Below, one piece after another: positions 46,215 to 56,309 of a stretch of 64,000 nucleotides of DNA (its first letter is position 1; each line of letters begins with the position of its first letter). The position numbers were made by a program, and so were the translations under genes. The notes under the pieces were generated by a model. The model made no database searches. It was not told where the DNA came from and worked only from the letters and a program-made list of their open reading frames with translations. The stretch comes from Pseudomonas fluorescens (GTDB lineage: Bacteria; Pseudomonadota; Gammaproteobacteria; Pseudomonadales; Pseudomonadaceae): contig NZ_CABVHK010000008.1 of assembly GCF_902497785.1 (NCBI RefSeq), positions 62,001 through 126,000 on the forward strand. Direction: 5' to 3'.

Positions 46215-47394
46215 GTGAATCTCCTTGGTCAACGTGTGCGCAGCGCGCCCAACCGATGGCGCGCTGCCCGCCGGCGGGAATCCGACCGTCGCGCAGGCGG
46301 GTGAAGGTAAGCAGATCGGGGCGCTGTTGCAACGCATAACCGGCCAGCGCATCGGCGCCATCACAGCCTTGCACCGCGAGCGTCAGGCGTTCGGGCCATG
46401 CGCTGTCGAGATTGCCCTGGTTGCTGACGCTGATGTCATAGAGGCCATCGTGTGCCGAGAGCTTGAGCGTCAGATGGCTGTCGAGGGCATCGCCACGGAC
46501 GACGGCGCGCAAGGTCGCCAGGCTCCAGGCCCGGCGATCATCGGGCAGTGGCAGGCGAAACCAGATCAGCCCGGCCAGATGAGGCGGTGGAGCGTTGCGC
46601 AATTCGAGGGCGAGTGTGCTCAATTGTTGCGGGTCGGCCAGCAGTTCCCGACGCTCGCCGCCGCGGTTGATCGGCACCTCGCTTTCAACCTCAAGTACGC
46701 CGTTGGCTGGCAACAACGCCACACCATAGGCCGGCAGGGCCAGATAAAATGGTTTCGAGGTGATGCGGGCCCACGCAGTGACCCATTTCCTGGCCTGATC
46801 CGGATCAAACAGACCCCGACGCGGATCGCTCACCGCGTGCACTTGCAGCACACTGCTGTCGGCTGTGGATAACAAGGCGGGCAATTCGGGACTGTCGAGC
46901 CAGGCCGGCAGCGCGGTAATACTCAGCGGCAAGGAGGCTGGCAGAACCGCGCGCAAATCCGTGAGGAATTTCCGATAGGCCGGTAGTCGAGCGTTACCGG
47001 CATCGTGGTCGATTTCCACACCGGCGAGGTTCAGCCCTAGCGCCTGCCACTCGCTGAGTAATCGCTGGATCTGCGCGCTCACCTCGTCCTGATCCAGCGA
47101 CTTGAGCTGGCCATCTAGCCGAATCACCGCGATCAGCGGCCGGGCATCGCGTTTGAGCAGCGCCGTATCGATTCGGGCGCGACTCCAACCCGCTTGGGGA
47201 AATGCCTGCAACGCCAGCACCCGCAGGGACGAAAAATCCGCGCGGCTGTCTTTCAGGGCAGCTTCGTGAGCCGGCGTCCATTGCCGTTGCCAGACATACA
47301 GTTGCTGATCGAGCGGCGGCACGTCTGGCCTGTCGCAGCCGTTGAGTAACAAAACCAGCGCCAGCATGGCCGACAGACGAACGAGCAAAACCAT
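46201..47394 (-). CDS. DUF3142 lipoprotein
   Basis: A 397-residue lipoprotein. The signal peptide MVLLVRLSAMLALVLLLNGC ends in a lipobox with Cys20. The mature part starts with VWQRQWTPAHEAAL and contains a TIM-barrel-like pattern (GVEIDHDAGNARLPAYRKFL, LPLSITALPAWLDS, HAGLIW-like LAGLIWFRLPLPDD) typical of DUF3142, related to glycoside hydrolase-like folds; the function is unknown. It is translationally coupled to the downstream 707-residue exported protein. Confidence 0.85.
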   Translation of the reverse strand: MVLLVRLSAMLALVLLLNGCDRPDVPPLDQQLYVWQRQWTPAHEAALKDSRADFSSLRVLALQAFPQAGWSRARIDTALLKRDARPLIAVIRLDGQLKSLDQDEVSAQIQRLLSEWQALGLNLAGVEIDHDAGNARLPAYRKFLTDLRAVLPASLPLSITALPAWLDSPELPALLSTADSSVLQVHAVSDPRRGLFDPDQARKWVTAWARITSKPFYLALPAYGVALLPANGVLEVESEVPINRGGERRELLADPQQLSTLALELRNAPPPHLAGLIWFRLPLPDDRRAWSLATLRAVVRGDALDSHLTLKLSAHDGLYDISVSNQGNLDSAWPERLTLAVQGCDGADALAGYALQQRPDLLTFTRLRDGRIPAGGQRAIGWARCAHVDQGDSHVYP

Positions 47395-47436
47395 AAAGCA
47401 TCCTTTGAAGCTGCCGAAGGCAGCGTGCGCAAGATG

Positions 47437-49467
47437 CTACAGGTCGAGCACCAAAGTCTGCGAGCCCTGCGCCGGAATCGCACAACAAATCAGCACATGT
47501 CCTGCCTCCGGTACTTCGGCTGGCGGCTGTGGATAATTCACCTGCCCACTGATCAGGCGAGTCTTGCAGGTGCCGCAGGAACCGCCGCGGCAGCTGAATT
47601 CCGGGTGCAAGCCGCGGCTTTCAGCCAGCTCCAGCAAACTGCCGCCGTCGGGTTGCCAGCGCGCTTCTTTCGCCGAGCGCTCAAACACCACCGGCACCGA
47701 CGTGGTGGCGGCGGGCGGTTGTTCGATGACGACCGCGTCAGGGTCAGGCTGACGACGCAAGGTCGACGGGCCGAAGGTTTCGGCGTGAATCCGCGCATCC
47801 CGGATGTGCAATTCTCGCAGGCTGTCGTACAGCCCTTGGGTAAAACTGCCGGGACCGCACAGCACAAAATCCAGCTGATCGTAGTCCTCCACTTCTAGGA
47901 TGTTCTGCAGCAACGCCGTGTCGATTCGTCCGGTCAGGTCATAGTCCTCACCCTCGTGAGCATCGGCTTCCGGCTGACTGAGCAGCCGCACTACCCTGAC
48001 CGCGTCACCGGCCTCTTCAAGCAACTGATCCAGCTCGCCACGGAACGGTTGATCCGACAGCGTGCGTGAACTCTGGAAAAACCAGGTAGGCCGAATGTGC
48101 CGGGTGCGCAGGCCTTGATAGACCACCTCCCGCAGCATCGACAACAAAGGCGTGATGCCTACGCCCGCCGCCAACAGCACCAGCGGTCGACGCTCATTCG
48201 GCGCCACGGTGAAATGCCCTTGCGGCGCGCGGGCTTCCAGCAGGTCACCGACCCGAATCTGTTCATGCAGGTGCGAAGACACGCGACCCTCACGCTTCAC
48301 GCTGATGCGGAAAAAATCATCGGACGGCGCGCTCGACAGGCTGTAGGTGCGGATATGCACTTCACCGCCGAGGTTGAATCGCAGCGGTAAATGCTGCCCG
48401 GCCTGAAACAGCGGCAACCCGGCGCCGTCGGCCGGCTCCAGATAAATCGAACGGATGTTGCGGCTTTGCGCTTCGATCCGCACTACTCGCAGTGGCCGCC
48501 AACGATCCCCCAGGGCCTGGGCTTGCAGCCGTGCATTCGCCTGCTCCCAGGTGCCGGTCAGCAGACTGGTGGGTGAAACGCCGTCGAAGCGCCAGCGCAA
48601 AGCCAATGCGGCGGGCCGACGTACCACACGCTCCACCTCGAATGTCCACAGACGCTCAGCGCCTTGAAACGCGCCAATCTGCGGTCCTTCAAGAATGATT
48701 TCAGTGCGACCGCTCAGGTGCAGCAAGTCCCCGGAGTTGAAGTCGATAAACAACAGCCCCGCGCGAGGATTGCTCAACAGGTTGCCCAGCGTATTGAAAA
48801 ACAGGTTGCCGGCGAAGTCCGGGATGGTCAGGCGATTTCCCTCCACTCGTACGAAACCTGTCTGCCCGCCACGGTGCGAAACGTCCACTGAGCGTCGGCC
48901 ATCGACATCCACATAGCTGGCGACAAAGAAGGTATCCGCGCCGGCAATCATGGCTTTGGCCGCGTCATCGAGGCTGCTCAAGTGCTGCGCGATGCGCGTC
49001 GCAGAATCCGCCAGCGGCACCGAGCGAAACTGACGCAATTGAATGTATTGCGGACAGTTGCCGAAGGATTGCTCGACCCTTACCTCGAAGCCATCTGCTG
49101 TGATCGCTCCCACTCGGCCGTTGAGACGGTTGCGCCGTCGGGTATGCAGCTCGATGCCGAGCAAACCGATCGCCGCGCCATCGACCAATTGCGCAGGATC
49201 ATCCGGCCCTGGCAGTCTCTGGAACTGCAACGCATCCGACTCGGGCGAGTGGGCGAAACCAGGTGGCCCTTCGAGAATACTGGCCCATAGGTTGCCATCA
49301 GCGTCCACTGCGCCGTACAGCATGAACGGCAGTTGCTGATAAAACTTGCGGTGCTGATCCGGCATCTCGGTGCGAATGACCCTACGCCCCAACACTTCCA
49401 TTCGCTCGGCAACGCCGACATGTGCCTGCAACTGTTGTTCGCCAGCGTGCCAAGGTGAACGGTCCAT
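47437..49467 (-). CDS. PNPOx-like / ferredoxin-NADP reductase / 2Fe-2S fusion protein
   Basis: A 676-residue, three-part protein. Residues ~20-270 form a pyridoxamine-phosphate-oxidase-like split barrel (MIAGADTFFVASYVDVDGRR, NPRAGLLFIDFNSGDLLHLS). Next is an FAD/NAD(P) reductase (RTYSLSSAPSDDFFRISVKR; LLAAGVGITPLLSMLREVVY). Last is a plant-type 2Fe-2S domain with FSCRGGSCGTCKTRL and a fourth Cys in LICCAIP. Such a chain passes electrons from NAD(P)H through FAD to the cluster. The ATG at 49467 follows GGGGAAA. The GST gene lies upstream in the same direction. The physiological acceptor is not known. Confidence 0.88.
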   Translation of the reverse strand: MDRSPWHAGEQQLQAHVGVAERMEVLGRRVIRTEMPDQHRKFYQQLPFMLYGAVDADGNLWASILEGPPGFAHSPESDALQFQRLPGPDDPAQLVDGAAIGLLGIELHTRRRNRLNGRVGAITADGFEVRVEQSFGNCPQYIQLRQFRSVPLADSATRIAQHLSSLDDAAKAMIAGADTFFVASYVDVDGRRSVDVSHRGGQTGFVRVEGNRLTIPDFAGNLFFNTLGNLLSNPRAGLLFIDFNSGDLLHLSGRTEIILEGPQIGAFQGAERLWTFEVERVVRRPAALALRWRFDGVSPTSLLTGTWEQANARLQAQALGDRWRPLRVVRIEAQSRNIRSIYLEPADGAGLPLFQAGQHLPLRFNLGGEVHIRTYSLSSAPSDDFFRISVKREGRVSSHLHEQIRVGDLLEARAPQGHFTVAPNERRPLVLLAAGVGITPLLSMLREVVYQGLRTRHIRPTWFFQSSRTLSDQPFRGELDQLLEEAGDAVRVVRLLSQPEADAHEGEDYDLTGRIDTALLQNILEVEDYDQLDFVLCGPGSFTQGLYDSLRELHIRDARIHAETFGPSTLRRQPDPDAVVIEQPPAATTSVPVVFERSAKEARWQPDGGSLLELAESRGLHPEFSCRGGSCGTCKTRLISGQVNYPQPPAEVPEAGHVLICCAIPAQGSQTLVLDL

Positions 49468-49529
49468 AACGGCGTTTCCCCGCGTGATGGGTGCAGCATG
49501 GACGGCCCGGGATTGTCGGGCCGCAAGCA

Positions 49530-50156
49530 TCAGGCCGTTGTTTGCAGGCCAGCGACGGTGCGCGGCATACCGACGAATCCTGGCAAGGCTTCGACACGTG
49601 CCAGCCAGGCTCGAATGTTCGCGTAGTCATCAAGCGACACATTGCCTTCGGGTGCATGGGCGATGTAGCTGTAAGCCGCGACGTCGGCGATGGTCGGCTC
49701 GCTGCCGGCCAGATAAGTGGTGTTCGCCAGTTCCTGATCGATCAGCTTGAGCCAGGTGTGGGCATACGGGATCACTTCTTCGGCCTTATACGGTGCACCA
49801 AACACCGTAATCAGCCGAGCGCGGCCCGGACCGAAAGCAATGGGCCCGGCCGCCACCGACAACCAGCGCTGAACCTTGGCCGCGCCCACCGGGTCGGTCG
49901 GGAGCCAGCGGCCGTTACCGTACTTTTGTGCGAGATACACCAGAATGGCGTTGGAATCAGCCAGCACCACGCCCTCATCGTCGATGGCTGGAATCTGACC
50001 GAAAGGGTTGATCGCCAGGTACTCCGGCTGTTTGTGCGCGCCCTTGGCCATGTCGACCAGGATCAACTCGGTCGGCAACTGCAGCAGGGACAGCATCAGT
50101 TGCACACGGTGCGCATGGCCGGAACGCGGGAAGTTGTAGAGTTTGATCGCTTGCAT
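49530..50156 (-). CDS. Glutathione S-transferase family protein
   Basis: A 208-residue GST. The N-terminal thioredoxin-like domain reads [20 protein letters not shown] (catalytic Ser/Arg region), with the glutathione-binding cis-Pro [20 protein letters not shown]. The C-terminal helical domain has the [20 protein letters not shown]-capping motif. It is 62 bp upstream of the electron-transfer fusion gene, so they may be one operon, hinting at detoxification or reductive chemistry. Starts at ATG 50156. Confidence 0.92.
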   Translation of the reverse strand: MQAIKLYNFPRSGHAHRVQLMLSLLQLPTELILVDMAKGAHKQPEYLAINPFGQIPAIDDEGVVLADSNAILVYLAQKYGNGRWLPTDPVGAAKVQRWLSVAAGPIAFGPGRARLITVFGAPYKAEEVIPYAHTWLKLIDQELANTTYLAGSEPTIADVAAYSYIAHAPEGNVSLDDYANIRAWLARVEALPGFVGMPRTVAGLQTTA

Positions 50157-50286
50157 GGTCGACTCCGCTGAGGGTGGCGCCGTTCAGGAGAGATCAGCAC
50201 CGATGGGGCGCTATCTTCCACCCGCAGCCAAAACAACAGAATACCCAGCAAACGCAATCAATTATTTCAACCAGCGCAATAAACCA

Positions 50287-51192
50287 TCATCCGTTCAATT
50301 CCGGATGTTCCCGCAGGGCGTTCACCGTAAAGTCTACAAAACTGCGAATCCGCGCCGGGGCATTGCGCCCGCCCTGATACACCACATGAATAGGCAACGG
50401 CGGCAATTCAAAGTCGGCCAGTACAATTTCCAGTTCACCGGCAGCGACTTTTTTCGCCACTTGATAAGAGAGCACCCGGGTAAATCCCAACCCCAGACAC
50501 GCCGCACTGATGGCAGATTGATTCGCCGTCACCACCAGCCGCGGCTCAGGCCGAACACTGATGGGCTGGCCGGCCTCCAGGAATGGCCAGCTCTTTAACT
50601 GACCGATCGCGGACGTTGCAATAACCGGTGCCCCCGCCAGATCTTGCGGGTGCAGGGGCCTGCCATGCGCCGCCAAAACTTGCGGAGCGCCACAGATCAC
50701 CCGCCGCACTTCACCCACGCGAATCGCATGCTGATTGCTGTCCGGCAACTCGCCAATCCGCACGGCAACATCAATCCCCTCCTCGACCATGCTCACCACA
50801 CGGTCGACCAGCACCCCATTGATGCAGACTTGCGGAAACTGCGTCAGATAACTCACCACCACCGGGGTCACGAACAACTCGCCAAACAACACCGGCGCCG
50901 TGATCGTCAGTTGCCCACGAGGCTCTGCGTGACTGCCCGCCGCGGAATCCTCCGCTTCCTGCACCTCGGCGAGAATTCTCCGACAATCTTCAAGATACCG
51001 CTGACCCGCTTCGCTCACATGCACGCTGCGAGTGGTGCGCGTCAGCAGCTGTGTGCCGATGCGTTTTTCCAGTGCCGCCACCGCACGGGTCACGCTCGCC
51101 GCGGACAAGCCTAAACGCCGCGCCGCCGTGGAGAAGCCTTGCTCCTGGGCGACCGCGGCGAAGACCTGCATTTCCTGGAATCGGTCCACCAT
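50287..51192 (-). CDS. LysR-family transcriptional regulator
   Basis: A 301-residue LTTR: helix-turn-helix at residues ~5-60 (MQVFAAVAQEQGFSTAARRL; LSAASVTRAVAALEKRIGTQ) and an effector-binding domain with the CrgA-like features EDSAAGSHAEPRGQLTITAP. It lies upstream of the GST/fusion genes in the same direction, and divergent from the MFS-cyclase genes, so either set could be its target; LTTRs more often control a divergent neighbour. Starts at ATG 51192. Confidence 0.9.
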   Translation of the reverse strand: MVDRFQEMQVFAAVAQEQGFSTAARRLGLSAASVTRAVAALEKRIGTQLLTRTTRSVHVSEAGQRYLEDCRRILAEVQEAEDSAAGSHAEPRGQLTITAPVLFGELFVTPVVVSYLTQFPQVCINGVLVDRVVSMVEEGIDVAVRIGELPDSNQHAIRVGEVRRVICGAPQVLAAHGRPLHPQDLAGAPVIATSAIGQLKSWPFLEAGQPISVRPEPRLVVTANQSAISAACLGLGFTRVLSYQVAKKVAAGELEIVLADFELPPLPIHVVYQGGRNAPARIRSFVDFTVNALREHPELNG

Positions 51193-51425
51193 CTGCTCCT
51201 GTGCAAAGGTTCATTTTCGGGCGCGGGTAAGCAATTACCGTTGGCCGCGCTTGGCTGGGGCTTGACGTTGCACGACGAAGTTTCCCCTGAATCTTCTGAA
51301 GTTTCCTACATCGATAGTTTCGACGACTTGTTAGCCTTGGTCGAATCGAGCCCGCTCCCCTTCACTGCAGAAAAGGAACAACGGATGTTCAGCCGTCCTG
51401 ACCGATTTCAGAGTCCGTCTACACC

Positions 51426-52649
51426 ATGAACCGTAACCCTTCGGTATTGAAGTGGCATGTCCTGGTTGGCTGCTTTCTCAGCTACCTGTTCGATGCGCTC
51501 GAAATCATTGTGCTGGTCATCGCCCTTCCTGACATCACTCAATCCCTGCAAATCACTCAAACCCAAGCGGGATTACTGGTCACGGCGACGCTACTGGGGA
51601 TCGGATTCAGCAGCATCATAATGGGGAAAGTCGCCGACACTTTGGGGCGCAGACCGGCCCTGTTGCTTTCCCTGGCGAGCTTCGGACTGCTGACCATGGC
51701 CACCGCTGGCGCTAGCGAGTGGTATCAATTCCTGACGTTGCGGTTTCTGGCTGGACTGGGGCTTGGCGGGGTCTGGAGTATCGCCGCAGCCTACGTCAAT
51801 GAAACCTGGCCGTCTCATCAGCGCGCCCGGGCCACCTCGTTCGTGCTCAGCGCCTTTTCGCTAGGGGCAGCCCTGGCTGCCGCCATGGCCGCTTACCTGT
51901 TGCCGTTGTATGGATGGAGAGTGTTGTTCTTCATCAGCGGGGCGATGGTATCCATTGCGATGGTCTACGTGTGGTTTTGTGTCCCGGAATCAAAAGCATG
52001 GCTGGCGCAAAGAGCGGACCGACAGCAATCCGCAGCAAACCTTTCCGAGCTGTTTTCACCGGTTTTGCGACGTAAGACTTTGCTCGGAACCCTCGCCTCT
52101 GCGCTGGTACTCACCGCTTATTGGGGCTCCATGACCTGGCTGCCAACATTCCTCGTCGCGGAACGCGGGCTCGACGCCGCCACCATGGCTGGCTTCATGG
52201 TTCTGCTTAATGCAGGCGCATTTCTGGGCTACAACGCATTCGGTTTGCTCGCCGACTTCATCGGTAAAAAACGCACCATTATTATCTCGCTGACGGGCAG
52301 CGGTCTGATGCTGCCTGTTTATACCGTTGCGACGGACCATGCGAGTCTGCTGATCATCGGCCCGGTCTTCGCCTTTTTTCTGGCTTTTGTCGGATTGGCA
52401 GCCGCTTATTTCGCCGAAATGTTTCCTACACACCTTCGCGCAACAGGCACGGGATTCTGCTTTAACGTCGGGCGAGGAATCTCCGCTTTTGCGCCTCTGG
52501 CGCTCGGTTCGGCGGCGACCGTACTGGGTTTCGCAACCAGCATCGCGCTGTGCGGCGCACTGTTCTTGCTGGCCGCCGGCGTTATCGCGCTGTTACCCAC
52601 AGACATCTCAATTAGAAATGCTGATTTATCTATTTTAAAGGCCGTCTGA
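51426..52649 (+). CDS. MFS transporter (aromatic acid/organic anion type)
   Basis: A 407-residue major-facilitator protein with twelve predicted helices. The loop 2-3 signature is MGKVADTLGRRPALL, and repeated in the second half as GLLADFIGKKRTIII. The N-terminus (VLVGCFLSYLFDALEIIVLV) resembles AAHS-type aromatic acid symporters. It is followed after 33 bp by a cyclase-family hydrolase, so the transporter probably imports the substrate of that enzyme. Divergent LysR gene upstream. Start ATG at 51426; the ribosome site is not strong. Confidence 0.88.
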   Translation: MNRNPSVLKWHVLVGCFLSYLFDALEIIVLVIALPDITQSLQITQTQAGLLVTATLLGIGFSSIIMGKVADTLGRRPALLLSLASFGLLTMATAGASEWYQFLTLRFLAGLGLGGVWSIAAAYVNETWPSHQRARATSFVLSAFSLGAALAAAMAAYLLPLYGWRVLFFISGAMVSIAMVYVWFCVPESKAWLAQRADRQQSAANLSELFSPVLRRKTLLGTLASALVLTAYWGSMTWLPTFLVAERGLDAATMAGFMVLLNAGAFLGYNAFGLLADFIGKKRTIIISLTGSGLMLPVYTVATDHASLLIIGPVFAFFLAFVGLAAAYFAEMFPTHLRATGTGFCFNVGRGISAFAPLALGSAATVLGFATSIALCGALFLLAAGVIALLPTDISIRNADLSILKAV

Positions 52650-52682
52650 ATCGCGAATTTTCCAACATCAGGACAACCTACT

Positions 52683-53504
52683 ATGGCTCGCCGTTTTGTA
52701 GATCTCTCGATTTACCTGGAGAATGACGTTATCTCCGACCCACCCGGATACGGTCCGAAGATCCAGTACTCAAATCACCGCGATACCGCTGAACAGGTCT
52801 CCACTTTTTTCCCCGGACTCGCGTCAACCGATCTGCCAGACAGTGAAGGCTGGGTTATCGAGCATATCCAGTTGAATACTCACAACGGTACTCACCTTGA
52901 TGCGCCGTATCACTTTCACAGCACCATGGACGACTCGCTGGGGGAAGGTATACCTGCCATCACCATTGATGAAGTACCGCTCAATTGGTGCTTTCAGCCA
53001 GGAGTCAAACTGGACTTCACCCGCTTTGAAGACGGTTACGTGGTCTCTGCAGCAGATGTCGAGGCGGAGCTTGAACGCATTGGTCATGTGCTCACCCCAC
53101 TTGAGATAGTGGTGGTAAACACTAGGGCAGGGAAACGCTATGGTCAGCCGGACTACACAGCAGCCGGTTGCGGAATGGGCCTCGAAGCTACACTGTTTCT
53201 GTTGGAAAGAGGGGTGCGTTTAACCGGCACCGATGGCTGGAGCTGGGATGCACCCTTTGTCCATACCGCCCGCAAATATGCGCAAACACGCGACGCCTCG
53301 TTGATCTGGGAAGGTCATAAGGCGGGCCGCCACATTGGCTACTGCCACCTGGAAAAACTGCACAATCTCGAGGTCCTGCCGCCCAGTGGTTTCTTCATTT
53401 CCTGCTTCCCGCACAAGATCCGGGGTGCATCGGCAGGGTGGACTCGCGCGGTGGCGATCTTTGATGATGCGTTAAATTTCGCCACCAAGAGTTCCACTCC
53501 ATGA
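52683..53504 (+). CDS. Cyclase-family (kynurenine-formamidase-like) metal hydrolase
   Basis: A 273-residue protein of the PF04199 cyclase family. The metal-binding motif [14 protein letters not shown] (HxGTHxDxxxHF) is intact, and a second conserved block, [20 protein letters not shown] followed by [10 protein letters not shown], is present. Family members hydrolyse formylkynurenine, isatin or similar cyclic amides. It forms an operon with the MFS transporter. The actual substrate is not evident, but an aromatic ring-derived amide is plausible. AGGA precedes the ATG. Confidence 0.88.
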   Translation: MARRFVDLSIYLENDVISDPPGYGPKIQYSNHRDTAEQVSTFFPGLASTDLPDSEGWVIEHIQLNTHNGTHLDAPYHFHSTMDDSLGEGIPAITIDEVPLNWCFQPGVKLDFTRFEDGYVVSAADVEAELERIGHVLTPLEIVVVNTRAGKRYGQPDYTAAGCGMGLEATLFLLERGVRLTGTDGWSWDAPFVHTARKYAQTRDASLIWEGHKAGRHIGYCHLEKLHNLEVLPPSGFFISCFPHKIRGASAGWTRAVAIFDDALNFATKSSTP

Positions 53505-53581
53505 CCGTCAAACTGCGATTTTAAGCGCAACGGAAAAAACGACCTAATCTGACTTAACCGTGGATAAGCGAGGTCGGTGTC

Positions 53582-54403
53582 ATGGCAAAGGATAAGAAGC
53601 GCGCACCAAAGCAATCAATGGCTGAACCGTCGAAGATGAACAACAAAGACTACCTGGCAGCCTTACGCAAATTGCACGTCGAAGTCGTCAAGTTGCAGGA
53701 ATGGGTGAAGCACAAGGGCATCAAGGTTTGCATCGTGTTTGAAGGACGTGACGGTGCCGGCAAGGGCGGAACGATCAAGGCATTGACTGAGCGGGTGAGC
53801 CCGCGCGTCTTCCGGGTAATAGCGCTCAGTGCTCCTACGGAACGAGAAAAGAGTCAGATGTTTATTCAGCGCTACCTGCCGCATCTGCCAGCGGCTGGCG
53901 AGGTGGTGATCTTTGATCGCAGTTGGTACAACCGCGCGGGCGTTGAGCGCGTCATGGGGTTTTGCACGCCAGAACAGACCACCGGTTTTTTGAAGTCAGT
54001 TCCCCTCGTGGAACGTGCGATCGTGGATTCGGGTGTGATCCTGATCAAGTATTGGCTGGAAGTCAGTCAGGAAGAGCAAACACGCCGGCTCCAGGCCCGT
54101 ATCAAAGATGGCCGTAAAATCTGGAAACTCACCGGTATGGATCTCAAATCGTACAGTCGCTGGTATGACTATTCCCGCGCCAGGGACGACATGTTCAAGA
54201 TGACCGATACCGACCATGCACCATGGTTTGTGGCCAACTCGAATGACAAGCGACGCGCACGCCTGAACATTCTCAGCGACCTGCTGAGTCGAATTCCCTA
54301 CAAGGACGTGCCAAGGGAGGAAGTGATATTGCCGAAACGCCAGAAACCAGGAGGTTATCGAGAGCCAGACTATCCACTGCGGTTGATTCGCGAAAAATTC
54401 TAA
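53582..54403 (+). CDS. ppk2: Polyphosphate kinase 2
   Basis: A 273-residue PPK2 that moves phosphate between polyphosphate and nucleoside diphosphates. Walker A EGRDGAGKGGTIKALTE (54-70) and the lid/Walker B region VVIFDRSWYNRAGVERVMGF (108-127) are intact, with the SPR/RWYDYSRARDDM helix typical of class I single-domain PPK2. N-terminus is Lys-rich. It is convergent with glmS, sharing a terminator hairpin. Confidence 0.94.
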   Translation: MAKDKKRAPKQSMAEPSKMNNKDYLAALRKLHVEVVKLQEWVKHKGIKVCIVFEGRDGAGKGGTIKALTERVSPRVFRVIALSAPTEREKSQMFIQRYLPHLPAAGEVVIFDRSWYNRAGVERVMGFCTPEQTTGFLKSVPLVERAIVDSGVILIKYWLEVSQEEQTRRLQARIKDGRKIWKLTGMDLKSYSRWYDYSRARDDMFKMTDTDHAPWFVANSNDKRRARLNILSDLLSRIPYKDVPREEVILPKRQKPGGYREPDYPLRLIREKF

Positions 54404-54413
54404 AGTCGTACGT

Positions 54414-54457
54414 AAAAGGGCGAGGTCCTATCAGAAAACAGATACCTCGCCCCTTTT
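54414..54457. terminator. Bidirectional terminator between ppk2 and glmS
   Basis: AAAAGGGCGAGGT (54414-54426) pairs with ACCTCGCCCCTTTT (54444-54457), with one extra C bulged. A-run on one side and T-run on the other make it suitable for both convergent genes. Confidence 0.8.
54445..54455. other. Predicted Tn7 attachment point (empty)
   Basis: Tn7 inserts about 25 bp beyond the glmS stop codon, with TnsD bound to the end of glmS. That point falls here, in the ppk2/glmS terminator. The intact glmS end and ppk2 just beyond show that nothing is inserted at this site. Confidence 0.5.
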
Positions 54458-54475
54458 GGTTCATCTGTGGATAAC

Positions 54476-56308
54476 TTATTCCACGGTCACCGACTTCGCC
54501 AGGTTACGCGGCTGGTCCACGTCAGTGCCTTTGAGCACCGCCACGTAGTACGAGAGCAATTGCAGTGGAATGGTGTAGAGGATCGGCGACAGGGTGTCGT
54601 GGATATGCGGCATCTGCACAACGTGAGTGCCTTCGCCGTTGGTCATGCCAGCCTTCTCGTCTGCGAAAACCACCAGTTCACCGCCGCGAGCACGAACTTC
54701 CTGGAGGTTGGACTTCAACTTTTCCAGCAGTTCGTTGTTCGGCGCCACGGTAACCACTGGCATGTCGTTATCCACAAGCGCCAACGGGCCGTGTTTCAGC
54801 TCACCCGCCGGGTAGGCTTCAGCGTGAATGTAGGAGATTTCCTTGAGTTTCAGGGCGCCTTCCATCGCCACCGGGAATTGCGCGCCGCGACCCAGGAACA
54901 GTGTGTGGTTCTTCTCGGCGAACAGCTCGGCGATTTTTTCTACGGTGCTGTCCATGGCCAGGGCTTCACCCAGGCGAGTTGGCAGGCGACGCAATTCTTC
55001 GACCAACGTGGCTTCGACACCGTCGGCCAATGTGCCCCGAACCTGACCCAAGGACAGCGTCAGCAGCAGCAGGCCGACCAATTGGGTGGTGAACGCTTTG
55101 GTCGACGCCACGCCGATTTCGCGACCGGCCTGGGTCAGCAGGGTCAGGTCAGATTCACGCACCAGGGAACTGATGCCGACGTTGCAGATCGCCAGGCTGG
55201 CGAGGAAACCCAGTTCCTTGGCGTTACGCAGCGCGGCCAGGGTGTCGGCGGTTTCGCCGGACTGGGAAATGGTCACGAACAAGGTGTCGGGCTGCACCAC
55301 GACTTTGCGGTAACGGAATTCACTGGCCACTTCGACCTGACACGGGATGCCGGCCAATTCTTCCAGCCAGTAACGCGCGACCATGCCGGCGTGGTAGCTG
55401 GTGCCGCAGGCGACGATCTGCACATTACGTACTTTCGCGAACAGCTCGGCGGCCTGTGGACCGAAAGCCTGCACCAGCACACCATTCGCGCTTAGACGAC
55501 CTTCGAGGGTGCGTTGCACGACGGCCGGCTGCTCGTGGATTTCCTTCAACATGAAGTGGCGGAATTCACCTTTGTCAGCCGCTTCTGCACCGTCGCGATA
55601 CTGCACGGATTCGCGCTCGACGGATTGGCCGGCGACGTCCCAGATCTGCACGCTGTCGCGGCGAATTTCGGCGATGTCGCCTTCTTCCAGGTACATGAAG
55701 CGGTCAGTAACCTGGCGCAAAGCCAACTGGTCGGAGGCAAGGAAGTTTTCCCCCAGGCCCAGGCCGATCACCAGCGGGCTGCCACTGCGGGCGGCGACCA
55801 GACGATCCGGTTGATCGGCGCTGATCACGGCCAAACCATAAGCACCGTGCAGTTCTTTAACGGTGGCCTTGAGGGCCACGGTCAGATCTTGCAGATCCTT
55901 GAGCTTGTGGTTGAGCAGGTGGGCGATGACTTCAGTATCAGTGTCCGAAGTGAATACGTACCCCAGCGCTTTGAGTTGTTCACGCAGGGCTTCGTGGTTC
56001 TCGATAATGCCGTTGTGCACCACCGCCAGATCACCGGAAAAATGCGGGTGAGCATTGCGCTCGCAAGGCGCACCGTGAGTGGCCCAACGGGTGTGCGCGA
56101 CACCCAGGCGACCGACCAGCGGCTCGGCTTCAAGGGCCAGATCCAGCTCGCTGACTTTACCCGGGCGACGCATGCGCTCAAGTTTCTGGTCATTGGTATA
56201 AACCGCCACACCCGCACTGTCGTAGCCACGATATTCCAGGCGTTTGAGGCCCTCGAGCAGGATGGCGGTGATGTTACGTTCTGCGACTGCGCCAACAATT
56301 CCACACAT
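54476..56308 (-). CDS. glmS: Glutamine-fructose-6-phosphate aminotransferase GlmS
   Basis: A 610-residue enzyme making glucosamine-6-phosphate from fructose-6-phosphate and glutamine, the first step toward UDP-GlcNAc. Cys2 is the glutaminase nucleophile (MCGIVGAV). The glutaminase loop [17 protein letters not shown], two SIS isomerase domains ([20 protein letters not shown]) and the C-terminal [11 protein letters not shown] are all standard. The start codon is one base after the glmR stop, with AGGAGA inside the end of glmR, so translation is coupled. No ribozyme or riboswitch is seen upstream. Confidence 0.98.
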   Translation of the reverse strand: MCGIVGAVAERNITAILLEGLKRLEYRGYDSAGVAVYTNDQKLERMRRPGKVSELDLALEAEPLVGRLGVAHTRWATHGAPCERNAHPHFSGDLAVVHNGIIENHEALREQLKALGYVFTSDTDTEVIAHLLNHKLKDLQDLTVALKATVKELHGAYGLAVISADQPDRLVAARSGSPLVIGLGLGENFLASDQLALRQVTDRFMYLEEGDIAEIRRDSVQIWDVAGQSVERESVQYRDGAEAADKGEFRHFMLKEIHEQPAVVQRTLEGRLSANGVLVQAFGPQAAELFAKVRNVQIVACGTSYHAGMVARYWLEELAGIPCQVEVASEFRYRKVVVQPDTLFVTISQSGETADTLAALRNAKELGFLASLAICNVGISSLVRESDLTLLTQAGREIGVASTKAFTTQLVGLLLLTLSLGQVRGTLADGVEATLVEELRRLPTRLGEALAMDSTVEKIAELFAEKNHTLFLGRGAQFPVAMEGALKLKEISYIHAEAYPAGELKHGPLALVDNDMPVVTVAPNNELLEKLKSNLQEVRARGGELVVFADEKAGMTNGEGTHVVQMPHIHDTLSPILYTIPLQLLSYYVAVLKGTDVDQPRNLAKSVTVE

Positions 56309-56309
56309 G

